A stretch of 64,000 nt of DNA from Argopecten irradians (lineage: Eukaryota > Mollusca > Bivalvia > Pectinida > Pectinidae): positions 31,117,604 through 31,181,603 of the forward strand of contig NC_091138.1 in NCBI RefSeq assembly GCF_041381155.1, given 5' to 3'. This document shows, piece by piece, positions 1 to 13,521 of the stretch. The notes beneath the pieces are model-generated. The model made no database searches. It was not told the origin of the DNA and was given only the letters and a program-made list of their open reading frames with translations. A program made the translations under genes and the position numbers. Numbering within the stretch: position 1 is the stretch's first letter; each line of letters opens with the position of its first letter.

Positions 1-639
1 AAATGTAATTCATTAGCGAATGTTGCCATAACATGCCACAAACCAGACGTCCTTCCCTTCAAACCATGACAGCCAGGATAACATTCCCTGCACCATAAAA
101 CGTTAGCAACCATACTTAATATTTACGTTTTGTAACCTTGTGTTTCTTTATATGTTAATTCAGAGTGAAGACATTTTGTTTTGGTATTTCAAAGATAACG
201 ATATTTCATTGACGGCTTAGCGGATAATAGCGTATTTATAACTGATGTTTAATTCCGAAAATAAATGCAGTCACATGCATTTCAATATCAAAAATTCAAA
301 TATGAGTCATATTCAACATGCTACGATGTGCTCGACTCCATGTAAAGATTATAAAGATTACGATAATGTTTAATTTTAATTCCAATGCAAAAGATGTAAT
401 ACATGAAATCCCTTTGAATTTAAGCTATTAACATCAGTCATTAACTTTAATTTGTACATGAAGGAGCAGGACGATTACTTAAGATAATATTATCTAATAG
501 AAATCCTTGTTTAGAGAGCGTAATTTCCTAAATGACTTGCTGGTATGAATTGAGATATTCTATACTATCATAACGAAGCCTCACGATCATTTAAAAGACT
601 CATTACCCATCCGAAACGAAATTGCTGTTTTTCTATATT
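1..639. other. Noncoding AT-rich sequence
   Basis: No coding exon, RNA gene or recognisable repeat seen. Only scattered short open frames with no protein-like composition. Confidence 0.5.
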
Positions 640-1423
640 AACTGCAATACAAGTTTGATTCCCAAAGTTATTAGTTTACTGTTTATCATACATTTATCAA
701 TACTTCTAGAACAATTTCAAAGATGCATTAAATGTTAATTTCAATAAAGCGGGTTGTCTTATGCGTCCCAATGTCGTAAGCTCTGTAGGATTAGTATTGT
801 ACCTGCTGCCCCTATTGCATGATCGTATGATGCGACTAAATTTAGAATATTATTTATTCTCTCATTTCTAACTGACTTTCTTCTTCCTAACGTCTCCCTT
901 GACACCACCTCAATTATGGCCTTCATTTCAGCGCTCAACAATGTGAGTTAGGCTCTGAGACCTGTCCCCTGGCCGAGACATACAATAGTCTATAAAAGTG
1001 GTAGTCTTTGCTCCTGCTTAGCGATCGACATATGGGGAGTAGGACGACTTGTTCGCCATGTATCAGTATAATGTGACCGGGTGGGGTGTATTGCTGTGTC
1101 TTCAGCAGTATGATTCAGCGAAATAACACTATAAAAACGGAAAGCACACCACGCACACATACACGCAACACACCGCATACACACCGCATACATGGGAGGT
1201 CGTAACCAAGCTGTTAACGAGACGTTAATTATTCAAACAAACAAACAAATACCAATATTGCCCATGTACCACGCAGCAGTTAATTATCACTGCTCGATGC
1301 GCTTATAAGCGAAATGAACATTCTCTGTTAAAGTGGATTTAGGAAATGTTACATTTGTCTGATGTTGTTTATCTTAGACCACCACCTATAAATACTGTTT
1401 AGGTAACGTATTGGGCCTTTAAT
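640..1423 (+). mobile_element. MITE of the TTAA/GGGCCACT family, split by a SINE
   Basis: Bases about 640-770 and 1255-1423 align in order with the intact copy at 50140-50539. Shared words are the GTTAATTTYAATAA/GCGGGTYGT stretch, TTGACTATCACTGC, and the end GTATTGGGCCTTTAA. The middle is occupied by a SINE (about 775-1253). The left tip is eroded. No protein is encoded. The family is non-autonomous, probably piggyBac- or Kolobok-mobilised judging from TTAA target sites at the better copy. Confidence 0.6.
775..1253 (+). mobile_element. tRNA-derived SINE (family 1), nested in a MITE
   Basis: The head carries a TGGCCTTCATTTCAGCG A-box-like word and a GAGACCTGTCCCCTGGCCGAGACA B-box region (degraded GGTTCGATCCC). 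The body has the family words AGTAGGACGACTTGTTCGCC and AACACTATAAAAA. The tail is ACCGCATACATGGGAGGTCGT followed by GACGTTAATTATTCAAACAAACAAA. Other copies lie at 4985-5390, 15963-16185, 23278-23795, 25680-26117 and 49845-49975. Pol III transcription is inferred from the boxes. Confidence 0.75.
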
Positions 1424-4360
1424 GCATGTATATTGCCACGATATTTATGTGATATTTAAGGCGTATGTTACTAAGACTTTTTGTTGCATAAATGTGTTCG
1501 AAAGAAATTCATTTAAACATTTATTTATACTTTAGAGAGTAATTCTAAATGATGTACATGTTAATTTTAGCTTTGATGAAAGCAACGGTTTACAATTGTT
1601 ATAAATTAAGATGCAAAGTAAATATTATGTGTCACCGGTATCAATACAAATATACGGATGGTACTAAGCGTTTTACAAAGATACTGTTATACTTTATGAC
1701 CTTGATCAATTGAAGGATCATCTTTGTGAGGTTTGGAAGAAAGAGGAGAAGAGTGAAAGAAAAAATGAAAAATACTGGCCTTGTCACGGTGCTTGCTGAA
1801 AAGGAATCTCTTTTCTAGAATGTGCGTATACGTTGCGTATGGTCTTGTAATCATTGGCTAACTTGAACTAGATTTTCATTCATGCGTAGATGTTTTGAAA
1901 ATAGCGGTGGCACTTGTGCCAAAACTTCCTTGTGTTGGTGAATAGACAACACAAGCTGTAATGACTGTTTTGAATGCCATGACCCATACGGCGTACAACA
2001 CATTACATGGACGTCTTTTAAACGTTTTATCTCCACTACTTTGTAACATGAAGTATTCGTGCAAATATTCTTCCGTGGCTTTGAGATTTTTAAAACGTGT
2101 GTAAAAATGATCGTCGTTAATCCTTTGAGCTATGATAACAGTAAAGTTTCAATAATTGGTCATAGTCCTACAGTAATCACGTAAACATTTTTATTTAATT
2201 CCACACAATGTAAACTTCATATGTACCAATGTTATTGTGCACAAAAACTTCAGCAGTTATTTATCTTAACAAGTATCTTGAAAACAGCTTACGCCGCTAT
2301 TTGTTTTATAAGATCGAAAATTAAACTTTAAACGAAGCGATACACCTTGGTTATTTCGGCAATTAATTATCAAAGGACAAAAAGAGCTAACGCTGTTTGC
2401 CCTATTTCGTCCATTATCGAATGAAATGGCATTAACCGAATCGAAAAGACGTATTACAGGTAAAAACTTATTTAAAGAAAACGATAACTCTATTGCTCAA
2501 TCATATTTGAAAAATACGCCTCAGTGTAAGACCAAAAATAATTTCATTTTGACGTTTACACATGAAAGTATCTAATTTGCTTTCGCGTAGACCGGGGCTT
2601 ATGAAAACGATCTGCTGTCATATATATTTCATGGGATTCTCGACACAAAATCCAATAGGCCTTGGTACCTCACACGGTTTTGTGTTATTTGGATAAGATC
2701 TCCGCCGACACAAGGTATTTTGTAATAACGCGTGCTATTCTATTAACCATCGCTTCCAAGGCCTTCTTGCTACGACCTAACAACAACGAAGGCCAAAGCC
2801 ATCGCTTCCATACAAACACTACAGTCTGATCCGTGTCATATTAAGCCGAGAAAGCGGTATCCCAACTGACACCTTTACGTTTCTGTCTACTTCTATTGTA
2901 GAATGAAATACTGATGACCGCAATTTATTCTTGCTGGAATACAGGGTGATGGAATTGTCGCTGTTGGACAATTTGGACGGTTAAACGCCGAAGAAGGGTA
3001 GAAAGGACGGTGCTTTTTACGCCTAATTTACGACAGTCTACATTACTGCTTTACCATATTTAGACATCTGATCCTTTTCCCCAAAACTCAATTTTACAGT
3101 CATTGCGATTTTACTGTTTTCAATTTGTTCTCTTAAAATACTTCAAATAATGTTTTCTTACAGACAGCAACTAATAAGTGTAACATGCTACAGAGAAAAG
3201 AACAATAACTTTTACTCTGCCATTTTGTCTTTTATGTGAGTTTTTAAAGTTAATCAGGTAGAAGGTTTGGAAGGGCAGGGGAATTCATAATTACACATCT
3301 AAACTATTTTGTAAGCAAGATATACTACTAAGTATTTTTCAAAATAGGAATTTAATGGAGTAAAAATTAACTTAACTTCAATGGCGACTGTTAATCTAAT
3401 CTTGTTGGGGATACTAAGAAAGCAATTGATAATAATAACTTAGTTGTAACGTCAAATCCGATTTATTGTTCTTAATAGAACCCTACTTCTGGCACTCACA
3501 GGTTGATGTCTTACTCTGACAGAACACAGTAGTCAGTATCTAGCCGTGGACGTATACTGGCAGAAAGGTTAATAAAAGACATCGTAAATCTTCCAACCTT
3601 AGACACCTTCTTCTGCATAAGCTTACAATTCATAGTCCCTCGGCAAATACATCTTCAGCGAAAACATTCGCTTCGTTTCTTTCCAATGATAGTTGACTCG
3701 CTTGGGATACCACTGGCAATGTCAGCTTTTGGCTTCGAATGTGACAGAAACCGGATGCAATGGCGTAGTGATTTCGATAGTGCCCCTGAGGGGTGATAAG
3801 GCCGGACCTCGGTCATTCCCGTTGGTACTTATTACTCAATTACAGCATTACCTCTGCCTGTCGAAATGGTGAGGCGTAGTTGAATAAGAGAACGTCGGTC
3901 ACGAAAAACTCTACCAGAGTGTTTTAGCCGAGAAATTTAATCTCAATTAAAAAGAAAGTCCTAATGGATGTTTGAAGAGCAGAAGTACAATTACGCAAGT
4001 CATTGCGCAAGTCATTCGCAGAAACACCGAGCGTAGATAATTGTGCAAGGAATATCCACATCTGGTAATGACTATGGGTTAATGCAAAGACATTTCTTGT
4101 CTAATCTGACATTTCACTTTAAGCCGGAACGATGAGAACACATTCAATGGGTAGACAATATATACGATGGGGGGAAAAGAGAAAAATGATTTTTGTAAAG
4201 CCTTATAATGTATAGTTGCTTTTATTCATTGATTATATTTTACATTTTATGACGTCAACTTCTGTAATGATTTCAAGTAGAACGACTAAACACAATAAAG
4301 AACACACGATGCTTTTCTCGCAACCTGGATAAACACTAGTTAATTTATTCACCGACCTTT
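1424..4360. other. Noncoding sequence, nothing recognised
   Basis: AT-rich sequence without convincing exons, RNA genes or repeats that recur elsewhere in the window. It probably lies in or beyond the intron of the minus-strand receptor gene at 13.5-14.4 kb, but nothing in the sequence proves this. Confidence 0.4.
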
Positions 4361-4367
4361 TATCTGA

Positions 4368-4560
4368 ACGCTCGAGGTTCGATTCCTGGCACAGATATCA
4401 AACTAGCGTGGATACATGTAACCTACCCGACCAAGTTGGTGTCTCCGGTTAATACCTCCCGCACTAAGATAAATCCCTTGCGCAGCCAGACCTATGAATG
4501 TAAGTTGTATAACTTGTTTCACAATCGATGTACAATAAATGAAGTTTATAGTTTATAGAC
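4368..4560 (+). mobile_element. Possible tRNA-derived SINE fragment
   Basis: A B-box-like GAGGTTCGATTCCTGG sits at about 4374-4389. It is followed by about 150 bp of non-AT-rich sequence with CGGTTAATACCTCCCGCAC. The A-box side is not convincing, so this is a truncated or old copy, or chance. Confidence 0.3.
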
Positions 4561-4984
4561 GTATGGTTCTTATTGCTTTACAGATGCGAGGTAAGCGTCG
4601 TGTTGGCATTAGAAGGTAATGCCAAAGTACATAAATGAGTTTCATTGCGCTGAGGTGTCAGTAATGTTTCTGTAAATTATCTTAAAATCAACTATAAAAC
4701 GCTCGTATCTGACGGCCAGAATAGGTGTTAGAATCCCATTCGCCCATTTGTGCAAAACATTTAGACTACCAGCCTCAACGTCAGCGTTATATTTGAAGTT
4801 CAAGCTGTTCCAAAGCAAACATTGAATTGCAAAAAAGCATTCAAAATGTCAAACAAGCAGTATATTTTTGCTACTTTAAACAATTAAAAACGATACCAAT
4901 CTTCTTTTGGATGTCAAATACATGATCTCTCAAAGTTTATTACATTTTTAATATAATGTTTTTTATCACTGGTGCGTTGTATGT

Positions 4985-5390
4985 AGTGAATGTGCTTGTA
5001 TTTTTGGGAGACTGCAGTATGTCCATGCCCCTCCATGTAAAATCAAAACATTTTGCCCAATTAAGGGTCTTGGAATTATAGTGTAGTGACCAAGATCAAA
5101 CCAGCCCCACTCCCCTCTCCTCAACCCTTATTCTGAGTACTAAGCACGTGAGATACTATCTTTAGACTGTGATGTTTCTTGACCGTGGTAGAGATCAAAG
5201 TCATCCACGGAGGGGTTAATTTTCAATTGAAAGTCAAACATGAGGCGATGACAAGGTAAAATTTGTGGACGGAGTGGTGTCACGGTATACTTTTGAGAAG
5301 AAGTCAGTAATAAAAAAGAAAGAAAAGTGCGCCTTTTACGTTCACGCCATAGGGACAGAAGACACTAAAACTTGCATAGTTACATTGTAT
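4985..5390 (-). mobile_element. SINE family 1, degraded copy
   Basis: Reads in minus orientation: GGGAGACTGCAGTATG near 5008-5023 and GCGCCTTTTACG..CACGCCATAGG near 5330-5352 match the two sides of the copy at 23278-23795. The tRNA-like middle is heavily diverged. Confidence 0.5.
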
Positions 5391-5749
5391 TATACCATAC
5401 ATCTAGCAGATATTGGCTATAGTGGTTTTAGGTATTAGCTTGGTATATCACAAAGAAGCGATGATATGTATACAGAAACTTTAGCGGAAACATACGAAAG
5501 ATCAAAATCACGCTATCGGAAAATAAGGTTAAACGATAAATTACGTGTGATGGTTCGACACGCGGTGACCACACTTTACAGGATACTTCAAACAAATAAT
5601 GAACTGTCACCCTTCTACTTTGTCTGTTATTAACATACATACAATGTATATCCTAATAAGGAATAATCTTATCGGAAAAAAGTTAGGCATTGATAATCAG
5701 CTTTGACTGTTTAGATAAGAAGCTTATGTGTGTGACATATATTTCGTTG

Positions 5750-6115
5750 AAAACCTACATCTTGTGCTTTAAGGTAACAATTTGTTTCAAATAAATCATT
5801 CGATAAAACAAACTGCAAATCTACTTTCTTCTGTACTTCAGACAACAATTCGTTTAAAATACATCATTTGATATAACAAAATACAAATCTAAATTCTGTG
5901 CTTAAGGCAACGATTCGTTTAAAATACATGTACATCATTTGATTTAACGAAATGCATATCTGCAAATCTACATCCTGTGGTTCAAGACAAAGATTTTTTT
6001 CAAATATATCATTCAATATAAAAAAAACAAATCTACATTTCGTGCTTCGAGACAACGATCCCTTTCAAATACATTCATATATCACTCGATATAACAAAGC
6101 TCTAACCTACATGTA
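5750..6115 (+). repeat. Tandem repeat, unit about 80 bp, about 4-5 copies
   Basis: Each unit reads roughly CTACATCYTGTGCTT, AAGGCAACGATTCGTTT, AAATACATCATTYGAT, ATAACAAA, CAAATCTA. The units begin near 5755, 5823, 5890, 5970 and 6038. They have diverged with indels, so the array is old. No coding potential. Confidence 0.75.
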
Positions 6116-6560
6116 GTTCCATGTAGTTCTAGCTCCTGGGTATTATAATCAATCTATAATGTGTCAGTGCTAGGTTCAGGGTGGTTTTATTTCCCCTATA
6201 GGACCGATATATTTGATATCCACACGACCTTACAACATGTGTCTGTCAAACGACTGTGAAGTTACCAATCGAAACAAGGACACGGTACGATATAATATAA
6301 GTTATTGTCGTAAGTGGAATCAAAATCGTGACACAACAATTGGACGGAATTAACTCCAAGTATCTTTGAGAGAATGGAAATTATTTCCAGGCCATGTTTT
6401 TCACTCGATATTACATTTTACGCATACTGGCATACTGCTTTTACCAAAAATAGAATTTAGAATGGACTTTTTCTATCAACAAATTCCTTTAAATGATTTC
6501 AGTTGTTTTATGCGATAGATAGTTAAAGACCAGCTCAAACAAACGACCACTGTATATACT
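6116..6560. other. Noncoding sequence
   Basis: Nothing recognised between the tandem repeat and the MITE. Confidence 0.4.
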
Positions 6561-6565
6561 GTACC

Positions 6566-6805
6566 AGGGTCCGGATGTTCAAACGGTGATTTGATTAATC
6601 ACATCAGGAGTGAAATGTTCATTTCTGGTTTTGCTTCCAATCCTGTGATTACGTCTTATTTAATGTGGCCGAGCAGATAGAGAATGTACCCCAGGCATCA
6701 GTAAAGTTTTGTCAAGTCATCTTCAAAACAAGTAATCTTGATTTGAAAATTGTTATTAAACTTTTATTAGAATAATCACCTTTTGAACATCTTGGCTCCA
6801 AGAAA
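6566..6805 (+). mobile_element. MITE family 2 (GTTCAAA termini)
   Basis: Imperfect terminal inverted repeats: CCAGGGTCCGGATGTTCAAA at the left and TAATCACCTTTTGAACATC..TGG at the right. A second copy lies at 19833-20078. Length is about 240 bp with no coding capacity. CCAGTTGTTCAAAAGGTGATTAG-type ends recur in many marine invertebrate genomes as far as I recall. Confidence 0.65.
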
Positions 6806-9800
6806 AGGGATGACAAAAATTAAATTCATACACCAAGATGCGCTTATATATGTATGTCATATGGTTATGTTAACGAATAACATTAAAAAATATAAAATTC
6901 ATAGAAAATACATGGCCTAAGATAACAACGACAAGGCGGCAAAATGTCAAATGTCAAATGCTTTACACTAGCGTAGTTTTATTGTAGCAGAAGGTTACTT
7001 ATACACACTTAAAGTACTATATAAGACAACTCCCAAGAAAGGCACTTTTACAGCAATCTTACAAACGAATAAAGACAATACACGACCGCGATGAGTTAGA
7101 ATATCGTGGCATTTGATAGCGTCTGATTAAATCCATGCGCAATGAAAGTAAGAGCAATCAGTATCGGAAGATAAGAAACAAAGAGATATTTGGAAATGTA
7201 GAGACAAACGAAAATATAAAACAGGGTAACGAAAATAAAGCACGTCATACGATTTCATTTGGGCATACAATTACAGACTGGCTTCTTGTATTCTGACATC
7301 ATTCTATGAATCCTTAACCGCACCCAGATATAATGCAAAGCTAAGAAGACGTGGGCAGCTTTAATCTCTGGTCTGCTAATGCTCTATACAATTCTATCTA
7401 ACAACCGATATTGAAACTGTGATGTTTCATTTGTTATGAAACCCTTGGGACACACTTTAGTATTTAAACATTTATAAGGAACATTGATAAGCTGCATATA
7501 CTAACAAACTCTAAGCCCGTACATATCAATAATGTCAAGTAACACGGTTGATGAGTTGATATTAAGTGTATTTCATTTTGAAATTACCAATCACTTCGAT
7601 TCATTTATGGTGAATCTGTCATTTATAAATGATCCGGCATGTAGGTATATTTTACACCCATTTACAACAGACAAGAAAACGAGTTCAGATAGATTAAAAA
7701 GTGACGGGTGATTGTTAGCGTATGTTTTCGCTGTTTAATATCCGGCGTATCACGAACTTTTCACCGTAGGATCTGTCACCGCTCAAGGAAATAGTGCGTT
7801 ATTTTGGAGACGTTGATCTTAAAAAGATTACAAAAATTGACACACTATGTATTAAGAGTATTTTTAAAACTTATACTGCACCATTTAGATGTTTCCTGTG
7901 TTAAGATCGTCACTAAGAAACAAACCTTTTGAAAATTAGAATTAGAAGTGACAAAACAATTAAATGGCTTTTTCTGGTCCCCAACCTGGATATTTAATAT
8001 TTTAATGTTGGTTGATATTTCTTTCCGATAATCAAGAGATGTTACATTTCATTTTAATCATTGTTTCGCGAACTTGAAATCAGCATGAGATACTTGCAAG
8101 GCATATGCAACTTCTTTTTCTCTGCATACCCCGACCTCTAGCAACTACCAAAACCTGACATGCATTTCAATAGCCTGACTTATAGATAACATGCAAACCG
8201 AAAACACTAATACTAAACCAAATCGCTCTATGTTATGGTAAGGTTATGTATTAAAGGTTAAGTATGATTGAGTGCGTTGCCAGATAAGATTATTAACAAG
8301 GTTAATAAAGAAGTTATCGATGAAGTGAAACAAATAAGTAGTAACCACGTGTACATGTGTGTAATGCTTGACATTTGAACTAGACTTTAATGGTCCCGGA
8401 TCAGTCCAGAGGTAACATGCGCATACTCTCCGTAGAAACTACATTTATTTTCCTGTCAAAATTCGCGCTTGATAGATTAGAAAATTGCTACAAAGAACAC
8501 TGGTACACGGGGATGGGGCCCGTTTCGTTACTCACATTTACCGCTACTCGCCTGACATGTTTTATAGAATAAAATCAATGTCCCAAAGTTTTTTCTCAAG
8601 TTTAAGTGTAATTCAACCACGTCTATCATTTTCATCCAGAATAGTATTACGTCTCTGTAGATCAATGTATCTACATTGATAGGTTACGTCTAGATCAGAC
8701 AAAATCATAAAACAAAGATAGGTTGCAAAGAGTAACGGCAATGTAGAAAATTGATTTTGTAAAGTTACAACATTTCAAATTCACAACGGACTATAGAAAA
8801 TAAGATGACTTGTTGTCACGCCTCGGTTAATTTTATCGTTATCTTCATTTCAGATCTCCAATGTCATCATTAAATACTTGTCCATAACACATTGCGACTC
8901 CCAAAGTGATTATTTGTCTAGATACGTCAATACATAGCAGATATATCAAAGTACATGAATCATGACGTGGTATCGGATTCATTAAGATGTAAATGTTTTA
9001 TTGTCATTTAACGACATTTGTGACGTTTACCCATTACCCAAGGCATAGACAAATTAGACACCAATTACATAACAGTAGACAGAAAATATGCACTTCCATC
9101 AATTCAAAGGGGAGGCAAATCTTGTCTTAATTTTTATATAAAAGTGCATGTATATTTCATTTATTTTTTTATAATGTATACAATCTTCATTATTTATACA
9201 CTAAGTGCTTTTGCTAGTATGAATATTTTATAGCTATTAAATGTCAATATGTTGCGGACATACCATTACTTAGTACGTATTAAAAATGTATGTTCGTTTC
9301 ATCTTAATGCATTTGTTATAGGAAACAACAAGACAGATGTACATTTTTCTTTACTCCATTATCTTCGGTTGGTGCTGGTGCAGTCGTAAATGTCTCTACC
9401 CGAGACAATAATCCAAGATTTGACGGTTTTTTATTATCACGTCAAAAACGGTATTGCATTTTACTTTGTACAGACATATGACTCTATTAGACGCAATGTT
9501 GTGTGAGAATAATTTACAATCAAACTTCGAAATAAACCTAAAGCGCGTGCCAAATCTCGCGGGAGTCTGGACCAATCGACGAAGACGCCATCCTAAGGAA
9601 CCCATGCACACAAAGCATTACGATGCATTGACAAGGCATAGGGCAATAAATCCCCGTGTATATTTCCAACAGCGATATGGATGTTATCTAAGCTTAATGA
9701 GGAACGTATGGGTCATCAGCTGGTTCTATCGCTAGGTATGAAAGACGTCAAGCTCTTTCTGTTTTACAGAAAGTACTTCTCCTGAAATTGGATATTTCAT

Positions 9801-12800
9801 TTCAGTCGTGTATTAGGTGCCAAAATAAAAATACATTTGTCTCGAGTGTCCACATATAAATTATACATGGATACAGTCAGGTCCACCAAAATATCGTAAT
9901 AAAATATCAAGTTATCAAAATCCAAATATTGGCCGATAATAACTGTTTAAAAACGCGTGAATTGACAATATTTGTTTGGACCGTACCCGCGTGATATTAG
10001 GGAAAAGCAACCAATTAAGGAGTTGCTTGTTTCAGCGCGAAGGCCAAGGTGTTGTGGGGTTTGTTTTTTTTTTGTGTTTTTTTTTTTTTTTTTTTTTTTT
10101 TTGGTTTTTTTTAATGGTGTCATGTTGACAAAAACGAATCTTATCTGTAACTTGCATTTTACTTGGCTCATAATATAACGTTATCTCAAAACATAAAATG
10201 ATAGTGTCGTCTTCCAAGGCCTGATACAATGATGCACTGATTTCGTAAAGAAAGAAGTCACTGACGACATTCGGAATTTCGTGGGATCGTGCATAAAACA
10301 TCATTCAGAGCTCATTCTGATTTTTTGTGTCAACCCTCCATAACATGAAACAAATCAAGAAGAATTAAAACAAAAATGTGAACTGATTATTAGGGGTTCA
10401 TGTATAACAATTCATCGAAACTATTGCTGCATTGCGATAAGCATGTGTTAATGTCACTGCATCGATTGCAAAGAAATGCAATAACATCTGCCAATAGTTT
10501 CACCAAATATCGACTGTTTTCAATAGCGTTGTCGTAACATCAGAAGTTTTTAAAGTTTATAATTCTATAACTATTGAATAAAAGATACTAATAGTAATGC
10601 ACCTGAAAGTAAATTGTATAGTATCATCCATCTATTTTAGTAGGAATTGTTCTGCAGTGATAAACAAAACTTTAAATGTCACTGATTTGAGATGATGTGT
10701 AGTTAAAATTCAGTTTAAATGACAGTAGTTTAACTACATTCTGACATTAGACTAATGATAAAACTTATCACAATCAAATAGTGTAATATCAATAATAATG
10801 TAATAACGATTCCACAATAACAATTGTATTGTAACGGTAGAATAATACTAAACGCAACGGGAGAGGAGTGGACAGGCCAAAAACCTTCAACTATGACTTG
10901 CGAGATGCATCATCAACTTACCATTACTGGTTAGTAACATCTCAGTGAGTGAGAAAATACCTTTAGTATGAGTATGTTTGATTTAAGATTTAAAGTAGAA
11001 CACAGGCATAGTTAATGCTAAAATAGTTCATGAGGTATAGATGCCTATATAGATCGAAGTTACGGTAAATCAAGTAAAAGCTGCGACACCCACCCAATAC
11101 TCTAAAGTTTACATATTTTCTGTACCCCAGCATTTACAACCTTTTCTTTTCTTTTTTTAGCGGTTGATCTACTTTGTCGATATTATCTAAATGATTTTTT
11201 CCTTTAATAAAAATCTCGATTGAAAGTTGAATCCAATGCTTATAACTAGTAAACAAAATTAAAGGACTAAAATTCCGTTATCAAAGTGGGAGAATGGATT
11301 TAGTCACGTTTTGCGGTTTAAAAAAAATGTGAACATTTTGCTAATAGAGCTGCAGTATGAACAGAGATCGGAATAAAATGAAATTCAGAAAAAAAATAAT
11401 TAAGAGGAGTAGAAATGACTCTTCTACTAGCAACACATTTGACATGTTCGCTCATGATTCATTTTCGGAGACTAACTTAATCGCGCTACGTGATTTAATG
11501 CCTGGCAGTGAATGAGAGAATGCATAGCTTAATTAGTTTACGATACCACGTGTTCTAATTGGTGGTTTGGCCACAAACCTTACATCACTCGGCCTCAACA
11601 CGTGGGTCTGGCAAATATATCAGCTTGTAAACAACCTCTGTGGTCCTCTAGTATTTTACAGAGCCATTGGTTTTCTACACCATATACTGTATTGTTGGTA
11701 ATATTCGCCGGGGTTTTAATTTTGCTAGATTCAATGAAATCCGCGAAATATATCATGGTTCTACGTATTATAGCCTGTCGTAATAATGACGCTTCCAAAG
11801 GCTACTGGGATAATTCGCGAAAACAAACCCCCGCGAATAACTTTCAAACAGTAAATCGAGAAAATTAAAAGTGTACAGTACATGTATCACTGAATATTCC
11901 CTAGTGTTTTCTTTTGCTTTATTGTGGATTTTAAATAAATTCATTGATAGAAATATTTGTGAGATTTTAGCGTTTTGATGATTTCAAATAATTTCGTTAA
12001 CTTGGTAGCATTACTCATGAGTCATTTCTTTCGCTTTTTTGTGGATTTCAAATCAGTTCGTTGATAGAAATAGTCGTGGTACGTATTGATACCATTGCTT
12101 GGAATGTTGTTTAAAACAAAATTCGACGTTTTCTCATTTTGGTTTGATTCCAAAACGTTAACATAACAAGATTTTTTCTATATTATTACGTCAAACTTTA
12201 GTAGCCTATTATTACGTCAAACTTTATGTAAATTGTGAACGTCATTTGATAACATTGAGAATTATCCTTAAACAATAATAGTAAATCAAATCGGTTATTC
12301 ATAGCTTATTCTTTTGCAAGAATATATGAGAAAAAATATATGTATATCTTACTGTTAGAATAAGCTATGTGTAAGGTGTTTCAGGTCCTCTATCTGTCCC
12401 CGTGCTTAATACCAATCAAAGATACCAACTGCGCTTGACGCCATATTTTTTTAACTTCTGTAGATACACACATGAATTACGATTAACTTTTCGTCTTGTT
12501 TTCGAACAATGTTACACACATGAATTACGATTAACTTTTCGTCTTGTTTTCGAACAATGTAGTCAGGTTGAATATGAAATGTTGGTAAGCATTGATTGTG
12601 ACATTACATGACTGCAAGCGTAACGTCATATTTTTCAGAGAAACTGACGTGAGTTTTGATAACAAAATAATAAAATAACAACATAATAATAAATAAACAC
12701 CCTAAAGGGGAATAAGTCTCTTATCTGCAAAACAGAATTTAGGTACCAGGTGGCACTGCAGTGGTAACCAGAAAGGAAGATGATTCGTATGACAACGTAT

Positions 12801-13434
12801 AGAAAATATCAAATACGCTGTTAAGAACGAAAAGCTATGAGCGTCTTATGTGTCACGAAATATGACATTACAAAGACAGACTCAAGATTAATCAAATTAC
12901 TGTCTCTTATTGAATGAAAGGAAAAGTTACATCATATAATTATGATATAATGGCTAGTTTTACTATAACTCTTATTTAATGATAAAAAAAGCGACATCGT
13001 TATATCCCATTACGACGTAACGAGTAATTGACATGAGTATTATTAAAACAAATTGATGTAGTTAAAGCAACACAATTCAATGGAACTTATTCATTTTATG
13101 AAAATAAAGAATTTGGGCAAAAGTGAACACAAGAACGCTTCAATGTAACAACATTACACATTATATTGCAATGTATCAATTATCGAAATTGATGAAGTAA
13201 TAAAAAAAAATATTATTGATTTAACAGCATCAAAATAGATACAAATCGTATTGCATTGACATGTTCTGTAAGCTAGTGTTAAGTAGGAACGATTATGTTC
13301 TTGTACGAGCAAAGAAACTATCATTTCTTCACTTTGAGCATTTTAATTTCAGAGACATGTGAAATGAAATGTCAAATGAAATTATGAGTTATACATCATT
13401 CTAAAACAATATTATGAATATTTAAAGGGTTGTC
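6806..13434. other. Noncoding sequence downstream of the GPCR exon
   Basis: Probably part of the intron that follows the receptor exon on the minus strand. It holds a pure-T-rich tract (about 10062-10115), short direct repeats near 12183-12230 and the 48-bp duplication at 12465. I looked for minus-strand exons with TM6/TM7 signatures (CWxP, NPxxY) and found none among the longer open frames. Confidence 0.45.
12465..12560 (+). repeat. Perfect 48-bp tandem duplication
   Basis: The unit starting TACACACATGAATTACGATT at 12465 recurs at 12513 without change except at the edge. Its identity implies a recent slippage or duplication event. Confidence 0.85.
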
Positions 13435-13512
13435 TTACACTCTAACCTTGAAATAAACCACTAGTAAATGGTTTTGAGATAAGTCCCGTATAACATGCCA
13501 AAACTCGTATAG

Positions 13513-13521
13513 ACTTACCTT
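13513..13521 (-). other. Splice donor of the GPCR exon
   Basis: Minus strand reads AAG|GTAAGT, a near-consensus donor. Reading on from it adds residues that do not look like a receptor and soon meets a stop, so the exon must end here. The phase is 0. Confidence 0.85.
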
